Assembly (NCBI GenBank): GCA_017428115.1
Contig: JAFRRK010000048.1
Location: 1-48,928 of the forward strand
Direction of reading: 5' to 3'
Source of the DNA: Bacteroidales bacterium
Lineage (GTDB): Bacteria > Bacteroidota > Bacteroidia > Bacteroidales > P3
Length of the DNA stretch: 48,928 nt
The translations under genes and the position numbers were made by a program. The notes under the pieces are model-generated. The model was not told the origin of the DNA and ran no database searches. It saw only the letters and a program-made list of their open reading frames with translations. Positions 7,950 to 15,755 of the stretch are shown piece after piece (within the stretch, counting starts at the first letter, position 1; every line of letters begins with the position of its first letter).

Positions 7950-8498
7950 TTATTTGCTGAAGACGGTGCGGTAGCGCATGTCGCCAGTGATGGTGGCAGA
8001 AACGGGCATGCCTAGGATGGTGGTGGAGGCGGTGCCTTCGGCCACGCTGACCCATTCCATTTTGCCGTCGACAGGGGGTTGGATGACTGGGTGCGTCATG
8101 CTGACGCTGGCGGAGAAGTTGAGGGGGAAGTTGAGAACGGTGGTGTCGATGGTGATGGCGATGGTGTCGTTCTGCAGGTGCAGGCCGGCGGTGTCGACAA
8201 CGCCACGAAGATACAGGCCGTCGCTGCTAGACATGATGATGCCGTGTTCGACTTGAGGGTCGCTCTTGATGGTGACGGTCTCGACATCGAGGTCACGGTC
8301 GAGAGGGAAGGTGAACATGTTTAGGGCGGTGATGGTGAGGTCGGTGTGGCGGGTCATCAGATATTTGCCTAGGTAGGGTGTGATGTCGATGACGGGTTCG
8401 TCGGGTGTGGTGTTGCCGTTTGGGTCGGTGGGTTCTTTTTCGCAGCTGCACATCATAAGTGCGGTAAGGGCGATAAGGGTGAAGATTGATTTTTTCAT
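7950..8498 (-). CDS. lipoprotein of unknown function
   Basis: 182 residues with a SPII signal peptide: MKKSIFTLIALTALMMCSCEK, so the mature N-terminus is C17 or C19. The linker is Pro/Asp/Thr rich (EPTDPNGNTTPDEP). The rest is a beta-rich domain (TPYLGKYLMTRHTDLT, then SDGLYLRGVVDTAG and TITGDMRYRTVF) that could be a lipocalin-like or calycin-like barrel; I do not recognise it. The ATG overlaps the stop of the upstream coiled-coil gene as ATGA, so the two are translationally coupled. Confidence 0.8.
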   Translation of the reverse strand: MKKSIFTLIALTALMMCSCEKEPTDPNGNTTPDEPVIDITPYLGKYLMTRHTDLTITALNMFTFPLDRDLDVETVTIKSDPQVEHGIIMSSSDGLYLRGVVDTAGLHLQNDTIAITIDTTVLNFPLNFSASVSMTHPVIQPPVDGKMEWVSVAEGTASTTILGMPVSATITGDMRYRTVFSK

Positions 8499-8827
8499 AA
8501 TGTATCGTTTTGATTAGTTAAACTATTAATTCTGCTTAGTAGGTTGTCGCGAATGTCGCGGAGGTTGTCGATTTGTTTTTTAAGGAGGTTGTTTTCGTTT
8601 TTTAGTTGTGCATTGTGTTTTTTTATTTGCTTGAAGGGCTCGGATTGTTGTATGTCGTTGCGTAGTATGTCGTTGGTTTGTCTCAGTAGGTTGAGGTTTT
8701 TGGCCTGCTTTTCGATTTCACGTTTTAGTGACTCGTTTTTCCTTTGAGATTCTTTGAGTTCTTTCTCTAGGGCGACATATTTGTCGGTGAGCATTTTGCA
8801 GTATATTTCTAAATCGTTGCCAGCCAT
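8495..8827 (-). CDS. small coiled-coil protein
   Basis: 110 residues, nearly all heptad-repeat coiled coil: VALEKELKESQRKNESLKREI, then QIKKHNAQLKNENNLLKKQI, ending LTNQNDTL. No signal peptide or membrane helix, so cytoplasmic. Rich in Lys, Asn, Glu and Gln. It overlaps the downstream lipoprotein gene by ATGA. Function unknown; a scaffold or filament-associated role is possible but unsupported. Confidence 0.75.
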   Translation of the reverse strand: MAGNDLEIYCKMLTDKYVALEKELKESQRKNESLKREIEKQAKNLNLLRQTNDILRNDIQQSEPFKQIKKHNAQLKNENNLLKKQIDNLRDIRDNLLSRINSLTNQNDTL

Positions 8828-8935
8828 GTTGTTATGATGATGTTGTGTGTTGTGTTTTAATGATAGCGCTTATTGTGAATTGTAGGTTGTTGATAAGATT
8901 TTTTATATAACGCGAGTTGCATGGAAAAAATTGTG

Positions 8936-8943
8936 TACTTTTG
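8936..8943 (+). promoter_or_regulatory. -7 box of the thiL promoter
   Basis: TACTTTTG. Transcription should start near 8950, which rules out the in-frame GTG at 8931 as the start of thiL and supports the ATG at 8967. Confidence 0.65.
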
Positions 8944-8966
8944 CATCTGTTTTAATAATATTAACA

Positions 8967-10013
8967 ATGGAGCATTTGGAATATCAAGAGGGTCGCACGG
9001 AGTTGGAGACCTTGGGAGAATTTGCATTGATAGAACGCCTTACTGAGGGTTTTGGGCGTGTGAATAAGAGCACCGTGAAGGGTGTGGGTGATGATTGTGC
9101 GGTATTGGGTACGGGAAAGAGGAAGACGGTGGTGACGACCGATATGTTGGTGGAGGGCATCCATTTCGATATGACGTATACGCCACTGCGTCACTTGGGA
9201 TATAAGGCGATAGCTGTCAACTTGAGCGATGTGTGTGCCATGAATGCCACGCCTAGGCAGGTGTTGGTGAGTGTGGCGGTGAGCAATAGGTTTTCGGTCG
9301 AGGCTTTGGAGGAGCTGTATGCCGGCATACGTCTCTGTTGTGAGCGGTATGATGTGGATTTGGTGGGTGGCGATATTTCGTCGAGTCGTGTGGGTATGAT
9401 GATTTCGGTGACGGCCATTGGCGAGGTGGATAGCGACCGCATCACTTATCGTAGTGGTGCTAAGTTGCATGACCTTATTTGTGTGAGCGGTGATTTGGGC
9501 AGTGCCTATAGTGGCCTGCTTGTGTTGGAAAGGGAGAAGGTGACTTATCAGGCCAATCCGAATTTCCAGCCTGACTTGGACAGCTACGACTATGTGTTGG
9601 AGCGCTATTTGAAGCCCGAGCCGAGAGTGGATATTGTGAAGTGGCTGGCGGAGAAGGATATTGTGCCAACGTCGATGATAGATGTTAGCGACGGACTGGC
9701 TAGTGAGTTGCTGCATATATGTAAACAGAGCAAGTGTGGTTGTGAGGTGTATGAGGAGAGGTTGCCGATAGACTATCAGACCACACGGGTGTGTTCGGAG
9801 ATGAGCCAGAATATGCTGCCAGTGAGCAATGCGCTGAACGGGGGTGAGGATTATGAGCTGTTGTTTACTATCAGTCAGAAGGACTATGAGAAGCTGAAGG
9901 AGAGCCGCGAGGTGCATATTATAGGGCATATCACTGAGGAGGGCACACCTGCCGTGATGGTTACCCCTCAGAACAGTACTATTCAGTTGCGGGCACAGGG
10001 TTTTAAGGAGTAG
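8967..10013 (+). CDS. thiL: thiamine-monophosphate kinase
   Basis: Phosphorylates thiamine monophosphate to thiamine diphosphate with ATP, the last step of the pathway. PurM-like fold motifs are intact: GDDCAVL (41-47), TTDMLVEGIHFD (58-69), NLSDVCAMNATP (85-96), VGGDISSS, VSGDLGSA, IDVSDGLASELLHI and ALNGGEDYELLFT. 348 residues from ATG 8967 is normal length. The ATG is preferred because a TAnnTTTG box lies just upstream. No thiamine riboswitch or other thi genes are visible nearby. The pcm gene follows after 17 bp, so they are probably co-transcribed. Confidence 0.95.
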   Translation: MEHLEYQEGRTELETLGEFALIERLTEGFGRVNKSTVKGVGDDCAVLGTGKRKTVVTTDMLVEGIHFDMTYTPLRHLGYKAIAVNLSDVCAMNATPRQVLVSVAVSNRFSVEALEELYAGIRLCCERYDVDLVGGDISSSRVGMMISVTAIGEVDSDRITYRSGAKLHDLICVSGDLGSAYSGLLVLEREKVTYQANPNFQPDLDSYDYVLERYLKPEPRVDIVKWLAEKDIVPTSMIDVSDGLASELLHICKQSKCGCEVYEERLPIDYQTTRVCSEMSQNMLPVSNALNGGEDYELLFTISQKDYEKLKESREVHIIGHITEEGTPAVMVTPQNSTIQLRAQGFKE

Positions 10014-10030
10014 GGAGGTTGTGGCATATT

Positions 10031-10702
10031 ATGATACCTGATTCACCTAAATATCAAGGTTGGCGTGAACGCATGGCTGAGCAGTTGGCTGAGCGAGGCA
10101 TTAGCGACCAGAATGTGCTGGAGGTTATGAAAAAGGTGCCGAGGCACTGGTTTTTTAGTGATACTTTGCTAGATAAGATAATATATGATATCGAAAGGTC
10201 GTTTGATATTGGCTGCGGTCAAACTATTTCGAAGCCTTACACGGTGGCATGGCAGACAGAGTTGCTTATGCTGGCTCCCCAGATGACGGTGTTTGAGGTG
10301 GGAACGGGTAGCGGCTATCAGACTGCGGTATTGTGCGAAATGGGTGCCAGCGTGGTAACGGTGGAGCGTCAGTATGCGCTTTATAGAAAGACTAAGGAGT
10401 TGCTGAAGGGGTTGCAGTATACGGCTAGGTGCTTTTTGGGAGACAGTTTCAACGGTGTACCAGAGCTGAAGGGTGTTGTATATGATCGAGTATTGGTAAC
10501 TTGTGGTGCACCCAAAATACCTGAAGGGTTGATGCATTTGTTGAAAGTTGGGGGGATAATGGTGATTCCGGTAGGGGAGGGGGAGCAGCGGATGCTGCGT
10601 GTGTTTAAGGATGGGGAATCTCCCAGCCAATGGAGGGTGGAGGACCATGGTGACGCTATGTTTGTACCCATGCTGCAAGGCCGGAATATCCGTCAGAAAT
10701 AA
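10031..10702 (+). CDS. pcm: protein-L-isoaspartate O-methyltransferase
   Basis: Methylates isoaspartyl residues in damaged proteins with S-adenosylmethionine. Motifs: RHWFF (38-42), GCGQTISKPYTVA (61-73), VFEVGTGSGYQTAVL (87-101, the SAM-binding loop), then VTVERQYALY and a C-terminal VLVTCGAPKIP...LKVGGIMVIPVG. The in-frame TTG at 10019 is too close to the ThiL stop and a GGGAGG stretch; the ATG at 10031 (MIPDSPKYQGW) gives 223 residues. Located directly after thiL. Confidence 0.93.
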   Translation: MIPDSPKYQGWRERMAEQLAERGISDQNVLEVMKKVPRHWFFSDTLLDKIIYDIERSFDIGCGQTISKPYTVAWQTELLMLAPQMTVFEVGTGSGYQTAVLCEMGASVVTVERQYALYRKTKELLKGLQYTARCFLGDSFNGVPELKGVVYDRVLVTCGAPKIPEGLMHLLKVGGIMVIPVGEGEQRMLRVFKDGESPSQWRVEDHGDAMFVPMLQGRNIRQK

Positions 10703-10729
10703 GCGTGGACGCAGTGCTTCCCCGAAGGG

Positions 10730-11353
10730 TTATATGAGTATTACTTGGGCGGTGCCGCTGACGAGATATTTTTTGTTGTCGTCGAGTCCGAGGCAAATCC
10801 ACCGAGTGCGTCGTTTTTCCAGTGCTCGAAAGCTCTTTTGGGGGTTGGCGGCAATGCGGAAGGCGGTGCCTGGTGCCAGCTGGTTGAGCGTAAGGTCGTT
10901 GGAAGGAGAGTAGTCGGGGTCGTAGCGACGTAGTTGGGCATCGATTTGTTTCTCAATGGTACGGCTGAGGGGGATGCGAGAGGTATAGGAGATGATGAGC
11001 GAGGCGATGTCGTTGGGGAAGCATGGGAGGTATTGGAGTAGCAGTTGGCGGTATTCGCCCTGCCATTCGTGACCGTGGGGCTGCACTTCGTTGCCGTGGC
11101 GTTGGTGAGTGTTGAGGTGTGCCATTTCGTGAAGAAGCACCATTAGGAATTGGTAGGGGTTCATGTCGCCATTGACGCTTATCTCCTGATAGTTGTGGCG
11201 TGGCTGCGGCCAGCGGTAGTCGCCCAGTTTCGAGGTCCGTTTGCGTGTGATGTGGAAGAAAACGTTGTGGCGGCTCATGAAGGCGTAGACGGGGTCAACG
11301 GCAGCATGGGGAAGGTATTTGGCAAGTATGGATTTGTATTCCTCAGGCGACAT
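10730..11353 (-). CDS. SprT-like zinc metalloprotease
   Basis: 207 residues from the ATG at 11353 (MSPEEYKSILAKYLP); the frame extends upstream only as overlap with the small lipoprotein gene. Zinc-protease motif HEMAH (75-79) with the third ligand in PHGHEW (93-97), as in SprT/Spartan N-terminal domains. The C-terminal part (PGTAFRIAANPQKSFRALEKRRTRWICLGLDDNKKYLVS) resembles the beta-hairpin end of Bacteroidetes SprT proteins, lacking an obvious zinc ribbon. Cytoplasmic, presumed DNA-protein crosslink or stress function. It is the last gene of the operon and overlaps its upstream neighbour by 11 bp. Confidence 0.85.
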   Translation of the reverse strand: MSPEEYKSILAKYLPHAAVDPVYAFMSRHNVFFHITRKRTSKLGDYRWPQPRHNYQEISVNGDMNPYQFLMVLLHEMAHLNTHQRHGNEVQPHGHEWQGEYRQLLLQYLPCFPNDIASLIISYTSRIPLSRTIEKQIDAQLRRYDPDYSPSNDLTLNQLAPGTAFRIAANPQKSFRALEKRRTRWICLGLDDNKKYLVSGTAQVILI

Positions 11354-11519
11354 ATATTGGATATTGCGGGGCTTGTGAGAGTGCGAAGGTGGGGCAGTCG
11401 CAGTTGCGGCGTTTGCGATGCTTGGGCATGTGTACGCCTTTGCTGCTGCATCCCGCCGCAAAGGCGAGCAGCAGGATGGCGAGCAGGGTGAGGGATAGGT
11501 TGCGTCGTGTGTATTTCAT
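11343..11519 (-). CDS. small lipoprotein, C-terminal CPTF motif
   Basis: 58 residues: MKYTRRNLSLTLLAILLLAFAAGCSSK, a SPII signal with C24 as the lipidated Cys, then a short basic, Cys-containing tail (HMPKHRKRRNCDCPTF) and an end in QAPQYPIYVA. Small lipoproteins with the RNCDCPTF/W motif recur in Bacteroidetes, but their role is unknown. It is embedded in the nine-gene operon, overlapping the SprT gene by 11 bp. The upstream extension of this frame, rich in His and Pro, is a shadow of the beta-barrel gene. Confidence 0.75.
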   Translation of the reverse strand: MKYTRRNLSLTLLAILLLAFAAGCSSKGVHMPKHRKRRNCDCPTFALSQAPQYPIYVA

Positions 11520-11560
11520 TGCCGATAATAACGGCGATGAAGGTTTTTTATTGTGCGGAC

Positions 11561-12211
11561 CTAGAATGCCCAGCCCATTTTGATGCCGAGGGTGGCGTAG
11601 CCGTAGTAGACGGCACTGCTGCCTGGATTGTCGGTGGTGTGGAACGGGCCTTTGAGCAAGAGCGGTCGGTTGTAGCCGAGGTAGGGGGTGAAGACGAAGC
11701 CGTGGCGCGAGATGAATTGTCGACCTAGGATGATGCCTAGGGAGAGGTGGTTTTCGTGGAGGGTGGTGCGCTGGGTGATGATGTCCCAACCGTTATTGCC
11801 CATGTAGACATCGTAGCTGCTCCATTGGTGCACGTAGGTGAGGCGTGGCTTGACGAAGTAGCCGACGCGTGGCAGGCTGCCAGCGCGTGCCATCGCCTTG
11901 CTGCGTTTGCCTGCAGGGAAGTAGAATTTGTAGCCGATGGTGGTGGCGATGCCGGGACGGGTGGTGGCTCCGACATATTGTAACTGTCGCCAGTGAAGTC
12001 CTTGTGCTCCTAGCTCCACCTCGAGCGAGGCGCGGTGTGGGAGGGCATATTCGTAGGTGAGGAGGCAGGCATCGGCTAAGTAGGTGAAGAGGTCGATGGT
12101 GACGGCGTGGTGGCGCAGGGGCTGGTCGATAATCAGGGTGTCTGGTACTTGTGCCTGCGTTTTGCCGACCAGCAGCAGGGACATAAATATGAGTAGTAGT
12201 GTCTTTTTCAT
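11561..12211 (-). CDS. outer-membrane beta-barrel protein (DUF3575-like)
   Basis: 216 residues. Sec signal peptide MKKTLLLIFMSLLLVGKTQAQ, cleavage after AQA. The mature part shows alternating amphipathic strands, with ends in aromatic residues: TIGYKFYFPAG, VGYFVKPRLTYVH, HLSLGIILGRQF, VFTPYLGYNRPLLLK and a final strand ending MGWAF, an outer-membrane C-terminal Phe. Such barrels in Bacteroidetes carry the DUF3575-like label. It follows the 126-aa lipoprotein by 12 bp. Confidence 0.75.
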   Translation of the reverse strand: MKKTLLLIFMSLLLVGKTQAQVPDTLIIDQPLRHHAVTIDLFTYLADACLLTYEYALPHRASLEVELGAQGLHWRQLQYVGATTRPGIATTIGYKFYFPAGKRSKAMARAGSLPRVGYFVKPRLTYVHQWSSYDVYMGNNGWDIITQRTTLHENHLSLGIILGRQFISRHGFVFTPYLGYNRPLLLKGPFHTTDNPGSSAVYYGYATLGIKMGWAF

Positions 12212-12223
12212 GGCAGTGAGGTG

Positions 12224-12604
12224 TTAAAGGGTTATTTTCCAGCAGCGGCCGGGGAAGAGGATTAGTCTCTGGTATTCGTCGCGATAGCGGCCTCTAAGCA
12301 GGGTGTCCTGTCCATAGAGGGCTATGAAGTTGAAGTTATAGTAAAAATTCTTTCGCCACTCATATTCGGTTTTGGTGACATCGAAGTTCCAGAACAAGAA
12401 TCCGAATCGGCCAAGACTGTCGGTGGTGGCATGGCCGAGGTATTCCTTGTCGATGTTGCAGAACCATACGGTGTCGTTGGCGACAGGTGTGGAGAGGGTG
12501 CTGTCGGTGTAGAGGGTGCCCGAGATGATGGTGGGGTATTCGGGTGGTTCGCAGGCGGTGAATAGAAGTAAGAGGCAGGAACTAAGAACTATGAGTTTTT
12601 TCAT
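12224..12604 (-). CDS. lipoprotein with carboxypeptidase-regulatory-like domain
   Basis: 126 residues, SPII signal MKKLIVLSSCLLLLFTACEPP with C18 as the lipidated Cys. The mature part begins IISGTLYTDSTLSTPVAND and continues with HATTDSLGRFGF, the pattern of a CarboxypepD_reg/Ig-like beta-sandwich (extended by a Cys at the end, GRCWKITL). The signal-peptide codons are built of heptad micro-repeats shared with other genes. Located between the radical SAM gene (22 bp) and the barrel gene in the operon. Confidence 0.75.
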   Translation of the reverse strand: MKKLIVLSSCLLLLFTACEPPEYPTIISGTLYTDSTLSTPVANDTVWFCNIDKEYLGHATTDSLGRFGFLFWNFDVTKTEYEWRKNFYYNFNFIALYGQDTLLRGRYRDEYQRLILFPGRCWKITL

Positions 12605-12625
12605 GGGGAATAGGGATTAATGGGG

Positions 12626-13738
12626 TTAATGGGATTGTTGGGTCTTTTGGGGGAGAGTTTTGCGGTAGTGGCAGTTGATTACTTCTTGGCAGTCGCCGTG
12701 CCAGTTGTGCATACCATTGCCAAGGCAGTTGCGGAAGGCTTTGCAGTTTTTGCACATTCCACGGCGGGCCCAGCTGCGGTCGCGGAAGGGATGAAAACGG
12801 GTTTGCCAAACCTGCCATAGGTTGTCTCGGTAGATGTTGCCTTGAGCAAATACTTGACGGTCGATGTTGGGGCAGGCGCAGATGGTGCCATCTATTAGGA
12901 CTGATGCGATATTGATGCCGGCATGGCAGAAATAGGGATTTTGACGCACCTTGCGCTCGTAGCGGCCTAGATAGCCTTCGCAGCTGAAGGTGACGTTCAT
13001 GAACGAGTTAGTGTGTGAGCGTGATAATGTGTGAGTGGCTTCGCGTTTGTCTTTAATGAATTCCATGAGTTGGTCAAACTGGGAGTCGGTGAGGTGCAGC
13101 TCGGGGTGGTTGCGGGCACGGCCGATGGGGATGATGGTGAAGATGCGCCATTGCGGCACGCCGAGCGAGGCAAGGAGGTCGTGAATGGCCTGCAACTGGG
13201 GGAGGTTGCGTTGGTTGACGCAGGTGACCACGTCGAAGTTGATGCGTCTCTCCTGTGCCGCGATGGCGATAGCGTTGAGGGTGCGTTGGTAGCTACCGCG
13301 ATGTCCCCGCATCCAGTCGTGCTCTTTTTCCAACCCGTCGAGGCTGATAGTGAGGGCACCCAGTCCGGCTTCCATCAGTCGGCTGTGCATGGCACGGTCG
13401 TAGAGGTAGCCGTTGGAGACCAGACCCCAGCCCACACCACGGCGGCGCAGGGCATGGCCTATTTCGCTCAGGTCGGAGCGGAGCAGGGGTTCGCCACCAG
13501 TCAGTACCACAGTGAAGTTGTGTGGCAGTTCGCTTTTGGGGATGGTGTCGAAGGCACATAGGAAATCCTCAAGCGGCATGTCCTTGTCGTCTGTGGCGGC
13601 AGCGCAGTCGCTCCCACAATGAAGACAGTGGAGATTGCAGCGGGTGGTGCATTCCCAGAAGAGGTAGTTCAGCTCGTGGACTCTTGTTTCGTTGGCGCGA
13701 AACAGTCGGAACATCATATTGCTGACGCTATTGAGCAT
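12626..13738 (-). CDS. radical SAM/SPASM protein of the rSAM/lipoprotein system
   Basis: 370 residues. The radical SAM cluster motif is CNLHCLHC (C34, C38, C41 as CX3CX2C), followed by the glycine-rich TGGEP (80-84) and the SAM-binding end of the barrel (LTISLDGLEKEHD). The C-terminal SPASM-like part is Cys-rich: C271 (FCHAG), CACPN, CKNC (329-332), C338, C350 and C356, suited to bind auxiliary iron-sulfur clusters. Together with the lipoprotein immediately upstream it matches the pair known as the rSAM/lipoprotein system (TIGR04133 with TIGR04134). The substrate of the family is unknown; a modification of the lipoprotein is assumed. The gene overlaps the lipoprotein gene by 11 bp. Confidence 0.85.
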   Translation of the reverse strand: MLNSVSNMMFRLFRANETRVHELNYLFWECTTRCNLHCLHCGSDCAAATDDKDMPLEDFLCAFDTIPKSELPHNFTVVLTGGEPLLRSDLSEIGHALRRRGVGWGLVSNGYLYDRAMHSRLMEAGLGALTISLDGLEKEHDWMRGHRGSYQRTLNAIAIAAQERRINFDVVTCVNQRNLPQLQAIHDLLASLGVPQWRIFTIIPIGRARNHPELHLTDSQFDQLMEFIKDKREATHTLSRSHTNSFMNVTFSCEGYLGRYERKVRQNPYFCHAGINIASVLIDGTICACPNIDRQVFAQGNIYRDNLWQVWQTRFHPFRDRSWARRGMCKNCKAFRNCLGNGMHNWHGDCQEVINCHYRKTLPQKTQQSH

Positions 13739-14120
13739 GGTTGGTTTTGCTGAGGACTATCTTGATGTCGTGGTGATAGTCGTTGTTGATCAGGGTGTCT
13801 TTGACGGCATAATCGGGGTTGTCAGCAACGAAACGAAAGAGGATTTGAGAGTTTTCGCTATAATTATAATCAACCCATACCGATGCAATGCCTTCATCGT
13901 TGGTGTAGCCGAGCAGATACCACTCTTGGTTGGTGTCGTCAATCTGCAGTTGCGAGCGTATCTTCACATGGGGCATGGGGCTGCCATCCTCGGCGGAGAC
14001 TACATGGAAGGTCATGTTGTTTTCGACGTACCAACCTTCATTGGTGCCATAACAAGCTTGGAACACGAACATGGCAGCGGTCAAAGATATGCCTTTCAAT
14101 AGGTTTCTAATAATTTTCAT
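13728..14120 (-). CDS. lipoprotein partner of the radical SAM enzyme
   Basis: 130 residues with a SPII signal: MKIIRNLLKGISLTAAMFVFQACYG. The mature part starts CYGTNEGWY and forms a beta sandwich (FHVVSAEDGSPMPHVKIRSQ, then WYLLGYTNDEGIASVWVDYN, then HDIKIVLSK). This is the pattern of TIGR04134-type lipoproteins, which in other Bacteroidetes are always next to a TIGR04133 radical SAM gene. Its 3' end overlaps that gene by 11 bp and its ATG overlaps the membrane-protein gene as ATGA. Confidence 0.75.
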   Translation of the reverse strand: MKIIRNLLKGISLTAAMFVFQACYGTNEGWYVENNMTFHVVSAEDGSPMPHVKIRSQLQIDDTNQEWYLLGYTNDEGIASVWVDYNYSENSQILFRFVADNPDYAVKDTLINNDYHHDIKIVLSKTNHAQ

Positions 14121-14692
14121 GGTATGTTTTGTTTAATGGTTTTGAATTTCTCTTCGAGTCCGAGGAATGAGCGGTATGCAATCACGAAGTTGACCGCCAT
14201 CGCCACAGCGGTAATGCCCATCCAAAGCCAGAATACCCAGCGGACGGCAAATGGGTCGAGTCCTAATAGCGGCAGCAACAGGGCGACGACGCAGATGGTC
14301 AGCGGCACTTTGATGTAGAGGGTGTAGCGGCGGTCCCATCGGTGTATGAGCTCAAGACGCTCTACATATTCTGCCACTTCGCTCACACTACGAGAGGGGT
14401 CGATGTGGCGCAAGGGAAGATTCATCTGAATGGCTATGAGCACCCGTACGATAGTGATGAGCTGCACCACGATGTAGCATATCATATAGCCTATGTGGTG
14501 AATATACAGCGGCATCAGGCAGGCCACGCCAACCATCAGCACCATGCTGCCCACAAGCCCGGCACGCAGCCGGGTGAGTATCCCGTCATAGTCGCTGCGG
14601 CCTCTTGCCGGAGGCGTGAACCCCTTTGCAGTGCTTTTGTGAGGCATTTGTTGTAGGCGTTGGTCGCGTAGTTGCTCTATCAAGTCTTCCAT
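14117..14692 (-). CDS. membrane protein, possible anti-sigma factor
   Basis: 191 residues with a basic cytoplasmic N-terminus (MEDLIEQLRDQRLQQMPHK) and about four transmembrane segments: LVGSMVLMVGVACLMPLYI, GYMICYIVVQLITIVRVLIA, LYIKVPLTICVVALLLPLL and VFWLWMGITAVAMAVNFVI. The N-terminal helix plus membrane domain, and the position immediately after an ECF sigma gene (shared base TAATG), are what one expects of an anti-sigma factor, but no recognised anti-sigma domain is visible. It overlaps the next gene by ATGA. Confidence 0.65.
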   Translation of the reverse strand: MEDLIEQLRDQRLQQMPHKSTAKGFTPPARGRSDYDGILTRLRAGLVGSMVLMVGVACLMPLYIHHIGYMICYIVVQLITIVRVLIAIQMNLPLRHIDPSRSVSEVAEYVERLELIHRWDRRYTLYIKVPLTICVVALLLPLLGLDPFAVRWVFWLWMGITAVAMAVNFVIAYRSFLGLEEKFKTIKQNIP

Positions 14693-15171
14693 TATTCGTC
14701 ATTTAGTTTTTTCAACTTCTGTTTGATACGATGTATGCGCACCCCCACTGCGGTCGTCGTGATGCCCATCACGGTGGCAATCTCCACCTCGCTAGCTCCA
14801 TCGATATACATATATATCAATGCTTTGTCTGCCTTGGGTAGTAAATCGATGAGGCGGTAGAGTTCGTCGCGCAGTGGGTCGGCAGGCTCGTCACGCAGCC
14901 ATTGCTCCATCTCTTCGGGCAGTGGCACCACCCGGGGTTGCCTCACCTCTTTGCGCCAGAGCGATATGGCGGTGTTCAATGCCACGCGATACATCCAGCT
15001 CTTGGGTGAGCAGTCGCCGCGATACTTGTCGCGGCTGCTCCATAGGTTGCACACCATCTCCTGATAGAGGTCGCGTAGGGCTTCCTCATCGCCTTTGGCG
15101 AAGGTGTAGCCAACGTGGTACAGCAGCCACTCGTGCTGTTTCAGCATCAACGTGAACTCGTCGTCCGTCAT
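14692..15171 (-). CDS. ECF-type RNA polymerase sigma factor
   Basis: 159 residues with the two ECF domains: region 2 (EEALRDLYQEMVCNLWSSRDKY ... SWMYRVALNTAISLWRKE) and region 4 (LPKADKALIYMYIDGASEVEIATVMG, then TTTAVGVRIHRIKQKLKK, a helix-turn-helix). The start overlaps the preceding lipoprotein gene as ATGA. It should activate its own operon; a candidate ECF promoter is seen at 15667-15693. Confidence 0.9.
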   Translation of the reverse strand: MTDDEFTLMLKQHEWLLYHVGYTFAKGDEEALRDLYQEMVCNLWSSRDKYRGDCSPKSWMYRVALNTAISLWRKEVRQPRVVPLPEEMEQWLRDEPADPLRDELYRLIDLLPKADKALIYMYIDGASEVEIATVMGITTTAVGVRIHRIKQKLKKLNDE

Positions 15172-15638
15172 TCGCTCATGCGGTAGTCGTCGTCTGTAAC
15201 CACGAGGGTGTATCGGCAGTAGCCGGCATGGCCTTTGAATGTGACTTTGTTCATGCGAGGCTGATAGATGTAGCGCGAGCCTGCGTGGTTGGTGTCGGCA
15301 AAGCTATAGAGGCCGCCGTCCTTGTCGCTGAGGGCGTAGTACTTCAGCGTCCGCCCGTCGTCAAATATCACTTGCACACTGTCACCGTAAATGTCGTAGC
15401 GCACATCCTGCGACACTTCGGGGATCTCGGCATAGCCCATGCCGCCATTGGCATACACCACGGTGTCTGTTTCTGCAGGAGCGCTGACGGTCCTGAGATG
15501 GCGTGTCGTGTCTAGCGACTGGATGGTCAGGTCGTGCTCAGTCTTATTTTGGATGGCAAAGTCGAAACTGTAGCCAGGGTCGCAGGCTGTAAGCAATAGG
15601 GCTGCTGTGGCGAGGTAGAGAATTTTTTGTTTTTTCAT
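15168..15638 (-). CDS. lipoprotein, first gene of the sigma-factor operon
   Basis: 156 residues, SPII signal MKKQKILYLATAALLLTACDPG with C19 lipidated. The mature part begins GYSFDFAIQNKTEHDLTIQSL, followed by repeated beta-strand patterns and acidic loops; it looks like a single beta-sandwich or barrel. I do not recognise the family. Being first in an operon with an ECF sigma factor suggests a surface sensor or a client. Its stop overlaps the sigma gene as ATGA. Confidence 0.75.
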   Translation of the reverse strand: MKKQKILYLATAALLLTACDPGYSFDFAIQNKTEHDLTIQSLDTTRHLRTVSAPAETDTVVYANGGMGYAEIPEVSQDVRYDIYGDSVQVIFDDGRTLKYYALSDKDGGLYSFADTNHAGSRYIYQPRMNKVTFKGHAGYCRYTLVVTDDDYRMSE

Positions 15639-15666
15639 GGGATTGATTTTTTATTCTATACTATGT

Positions 15667-15693
15667 AGACGCACAACATGCCGAAATCTTACA
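15667..15693 (-). promoter_or_regulatory. candidate ECF-sigma promoter of the nine-gene operon
   Basis: On the minus strand TGTAAG (15688-15693), 16 nt, then CGTCT (15667-15671). This -35/-10 arrangement with a GTC core fits promoters used by ECF sigma factors and lies 29 bp ahead of the first gene. No TAnnTTTG box is apparent here. Inference from pattern only. Confidence 0.4.
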
Positions 15694-15755
15694 TCCTGTT
15701 GAAAAAAAATTAGGTTGGGGATGTATGCGGTAGTTTTATTGTCTCTAGCGACACG

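Noticed and set aside
8931-8966. GTG start for thiL twelve codons upstream
   Set aside because: It precedes the expected transcription start given by the TACTTTTG box, and the family starts near the ATG at 8967.
8961-9929. 322-aa minus-strand ORF opposite thiL
   Set aside because: Shadow of thiL; His/Leu-rich composition arises from the opposite strand and no start or family signal exists.
10019-10030. TTG start of pcm
   Set aside because: Only one base after the putative GGGAGG site and four residues outside the family start; ATG at 10031 fits better.
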